A DNA stretch of 13,933 bases from an uncultured Bacilli bacterium (GTDB lineage Bacteria > Bacillota_I > Bacilli_A > RF39 > UBA660). The stretch is from assembly GCA_949113215.1 (NCBI GenBank), contig CARZYU010000002.1:30561-44493 (forward strand). The letters are read 5' to 3'. Within the stretch, counting starts at the first letter, position 1. The number at the start of each line of letters is the position of its first letter. Position numbers and translations under genes: made by a program. Shown piece by piece: positions 12,133-13,933 of this stretch. The notes beneath the pieces were generated by a model. The model did not search any database. It was not told where the DNA came from and saw only the letters and a list, made by a program, of their open reading frames with translations.

Positions 12133-12148
12133 TTACCTCAAATGGTAG
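12133..12148. promoter_or_regulatory. Possible fifth repressor operator
   Basis: TTACCT-CAAA-TGGTAG keeps the left half-site and 4-base centre of the repressor operators, with 4 of 6 matches on the right. It lies just upstream of the 28-codon gene's promoter. A related half, AAATGGTA, recurs at about 12161-12168. The match is weaker than O1 to O3. Confidence 0.35.
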
Positions 12149-12207
12149 TTTTAATGTCTTAAATGGTAAAAACATACTTAAAAAGTAATGAAAATTACAT
12201 TTTAAGC

Positions 12208-12243
12208 AAAAAAAGAACACTTCATGCGCGAACACGAAGTGTT
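12208..12243 (-). terminator. Intrinsic terminator, leftward
   Basis: AACACTTC (12243-12236 on the minus strand) pairs with GAAGTGTT (12223-12216) around a 12-base loop. One C and then seven T follow (12214-12208). The plus-strand side has no T tract, so it works leftward only. Confidence 0.72.
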
Positions 12244-12318
12244 GAAATGAAAAACCCCAAGCTATCACACTTAAAACAAAATAGAAGATACTACCCAACT
12301 ATAATGTATAGGTTTTTC
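12208..12318 (-). ncRNA. Candidate small RNA of about 110 nt between repressor and integrase
   Basis: An extended -10 promoter (TGCTATAAT, 12333-12325) would start a leftward RNA near 12318, and a hairpin plus T tract would end it near 12208. The only open frame inside has a TTG start without a ribosome binding site and would read through the terminator, so it is treated as non-coding. It is divergent from the integrase gene and could influence it, but no function is visible. This span and the operator-like sites to its left account for the otherwise gene-free 12060-12362 stretch. Confidence 0.45.
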
Positions 12319-12331
12319 TATTACATTATAG
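12299..12331. repeat. 33-bp inverted repeat upstream of the integrase gene
   Basis: CTATAATGTA (12299-12308) and TACATTATAG (12322-12331) are perfect 10-bp arms. They extend by TAG/CTA with a one-base bulge. Each arm contains TATAAT, so it could be an operator over overlapping divergent -10 boxes, one for the leftward sRNA and perhaps one for the integrase. An attP core for the serine integrase is another possibility, since such sites are imperfect palindromes often near int. Confidence 0.6.
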
Positions 12332-12333
12332 CA
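12325..12333 (-). promoter_or_regulatory. Extended -10 promoter of the candidate leftward sRNA
   Basis: TGCTATAAT on the minus strand fits TGnTATAAT exactly. The -35 region (TCCTTT at 17 bases) is poor, as is usual for extended -10 promoters. It is embedded in the right arm of the 33-bp inverted repeat. Confidence 0.6.
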
Positions 12334-12362
12334 TAAGTTTTATTATAAAGGAAGTGCTATAA

Positions 12363-13933
12363 ATGAATTTAAACACATTTTTACAGATAATGAATTTACC
12401 TCTAAATCTTAGCGTAGACGAGATTTTAGAGATGTTAATAATATATTTAAGAAAATCACGTAAAGACATGGACTATTTTAAAGACGAGTCTATAGAAAAA
12501 ACTTTACAACGACACGAAAAAGAATTACAAGACTTTATTATAAGTATTTTCGGTAAACCCATACCAGAACATAATATCTATAGAGAGGTTGCTTCTGGAG
12601 ATACTATCGAGGATCGTCCAGTAATACAAGAAGTCTTATCAATTATTGAAGAAGACGACAAAAAAGGCGTTATATGTATAGAAATAGAACGTCTAGCGCG
12701 TGGTAATACTATGGACCAGGGAATTATAGCTCAGACGTTTCAATATACCAATACTAAAATAATAACACCATTTAAAATATATAATCTTGATAACGAGGAC
12801 GACTTATCATATTTTGAAGATGGCTTATACCAAGCTAGAAAGTATTTAAAATATACTAAGAGGATCTTAAGCCGTGGACGATTAAGAAGTGTTAAAGACG
12901 GTAAATATGTTGGCTCTGTTCTTCCTTACGGTTTTAATAAGGTAAAATTACCTAACGAAAAAGGTTATATTTTAGTAGAAAACGAGTCAGAAGCTAAAGT
13001 AATACGACTTATGGCCGATTTATTCATAGACGGCTTAAATACGACTTATACAGTCCAAGAAGATGACACAGTATCTACTATAGCTAAAACTTTCGGAACA
13101 CATAAGCCAGTTATAATAACTTGTAACTTAGATCTAAAAGTCGGTTATGATATAAAACTTACTGTAGATAGTAAGAGTATTGATTATAAAATAAAAGAAA
13201 ATGATACCTTAGAGAGTATAGCAGCAACTTATAATATAAAGATAGATCATATACATATACCTAACGACATCTTTACCCCTGAAGAAACAATTAAAATAAT
13301 AATAGACGATATGAGAGCTACTAATATAGCACACTATCTTAATTATTTAAAAATAAAACCTAGAAAGTCTAAAGAGTGGTCCGCTAATATGGTCCGTAAT
13401 ATTTTACAAAGTTACCCTGTATACGGCTATTTAACATGGGATCGAAGAAAGACTACAAAGACATTAGTAAACGGCCATGTAGTTAAGAAAAATCCTAACA
13501 ATAATGATTTTACTCTTGTAGAAGGAAAACACCCAGCTATATTAGATAAAGAATATGGAATAAAAATTAAAAAGAAATTCGAAGATAACAGAGTTAAAAC
13601 AGTACCAAAAGAAAAGGAATTAAAAAACCCTCTTGTTGGTTTAGTTGTTTGTTGGTATTGTGGTAATAATATGACGAGACGGCCATATTATATAAGGAAA
13701 GACGCAAAACCTACAGTAAAACGAGTTTACGAAGTAGATAAGACTAAACTAAGGTTATTACTTCGAGAACATAAAGGAGATTATAGCCTTAATGACATAG
13801 CTAGAGCTTTAAAAGTATCTAAGTGCTGCGTGGATCATTGGTTTTCAAGTAATGACGATAAATTTACTATGCCATACGCTGACAAGTGGGAGGATCTAAA
13901 GAAATTATTAAATATCGGAACTACAGAATTTGA
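12363..13933 (+). CDS. Large serine recombinase (integrase) with LysM-like and HTH insertions; 3' end outside the window
   Basis: At least 523 residues are seen. The N-terminal resolvase domain has the catalytic Ser at 32 (YLRKSRKD) after a 25-residue extension, and the arginines of EIERLARG at 110 and 113. The recombinase domain follows (from about 160, SRGRLRSVKDGKYVGSVLPYG) but is split. After FIDGLNTT (about 222-228) come two LysM-like repeats (about 229-266 and 275-312, each with DTxxxIA plus Tyr or Phe and Asn/Gly). The domain then resumes with ATNIAHYLNYLKIKPRKS (about 319). The zinc ribbon starts at C430-x2-C433. Before its second Cys pair comes a helix-turn-helix segment (about 460-518, SLNDIARALKVSKCCVDHWF). 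That segment resembles, from memory, C-terminal parts of Clostridial cytosine methylases. AAAGGAAG sets the start. It would insert the phage genome into the host. Confidence 0.9.
   Translation, partial: MNLNTFLQIMNLPLNLSVDEILEMLIIYLRKSRKDMDYFKDESIEKTLQRHEKELQDFIISIFGKPIPEHNIYREVASGDTIEDRPVIQEVLSIIEEDDKKGVICIEIERLARGNTMDQGIIAQTFQYTNTKIITPFKIYNLDNEDDLSYFEDGLYQARKYLKYTKRILSRGRLRSVKDGKYVGSVLPYGFNKVKLPNEKGYILVENESEAKVIRLMADLFIDGLNTTYTVQEDDTVSTIAKTFGTHKPVIITCNLDLKVGYDIKLTVDSKSIDYKIKENDTLESIAATYNIKIDHIHIPNDIFTPEETIKIIIDDMRATNIAHYLNYLKIKPRKSKEWSANMVRNILQSYPVYGYLTWDRRKTTKTLVNGHVVKKNPNNNDFTLVEGKHPAILDKEYGIKIKKKFEDNRVKTVPKEKELKNPLVGLVVCWYCGNNMTRRPYYIRKDAKPTVKRVYEVDKTKLRLLLREHKGDYSLNDIARALKVSKCCVDHWFSSNDDKFTMPYADKWEDLKKLLNIGTTEF

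Noticed and set aside
12008..12298. Minus-strand 96-codon frame in the repressor-integrase gap
   Set aside because: It needs a TTG start with no ribosome binding site and reads through a clear terminator hairpin. It overlaps a better-supported 28-codon gene in another frame, and its Phe-rich composition fits translated AT-rich non-coding DNA.

Overview
This AT-rich window is part of a tailed bacteriophage or prophage of a low-GC Gram-positive host, most likely Bacillota (Clostridia- or Erysipelotrichia-like). The evidence is consistent AGGAGG-type ribosome binding sites, near-consensus sigma-A promoters, a phage-borne SpoVG, and a terminase/portal pair of the HK97-like long-tail type. No tRNA, rRNA, CRISPR array or insertion sequence was found. 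Stop codons look standard.

Layout, in the order the leftward (minus-strand) genes are read, from right to left. The right end (11.0-13.9 kb) is the lysogeny control and integration region. A large serine recombinase runs rightward off the window edge, a CI-like repressor runs rightward, and a Cro-like repressor runs leftward. Between the two repressors lies an operator region with four copies of a TTACCT-N4-AGGTAA palindrome overlaid on two good divergent promoters. Between repressor and recombinase there is a pocket of small leftward transcription units: a 28-codon peptide gene with its own extended -10 promoter and terminator, and a probable non-coding RNA of about 110 nt. The early region (2.9-11.1 kb, leftward) is a tightly packed, overlapping operon of small genes. 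It includes a DUF6291-like putative replication protein with an internal 18-bp tandem repeat, SpoVG, a NUMOD/HNH homing-type endonuclease, two small membrane proteins, a short tyrosine recombinase, an N6-adenine methyltransferase-like protein, many unrecognised small proteins, three Cys-rich proteins in a row, and an ArpU-like regulator at its end. The left end (0-2.8 kb) starts the late module: HNH endonuclease, a small unknown gene, terminase small and large subunits, and the start of the portal.

Gene logic: the CI/Cro pair would choose between lysogeny and the leftward early operon. The ArpU-like protein, last gene of the early operon, sits just before a consensus promoter (TTGACA-N17-TATAAT) that runs straight into a hairpin terminator ahead of the HNH-terminase genes. 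This arrangement suggests control of late genes by activation or antitermination. HNH, TerS and TerL would form the packaging machine, possibly acting on a GC-rich 90-bp segment just upstream of terS.

The most unusual points are: (1) the serine recombinase carries two LysM-like repeats inside its recombinase domain and a helix-turn-helix segment inside its zinc ribbon; (2) a 143-nt nested stem structure lies in the middle of the early operon; (3) a self-contained promoter-operator-terminator unit lies on the strand opposite to the early operon and would make an RNA of about 65 nt; (4) the peptide/sRNA pocket next to the integrase.
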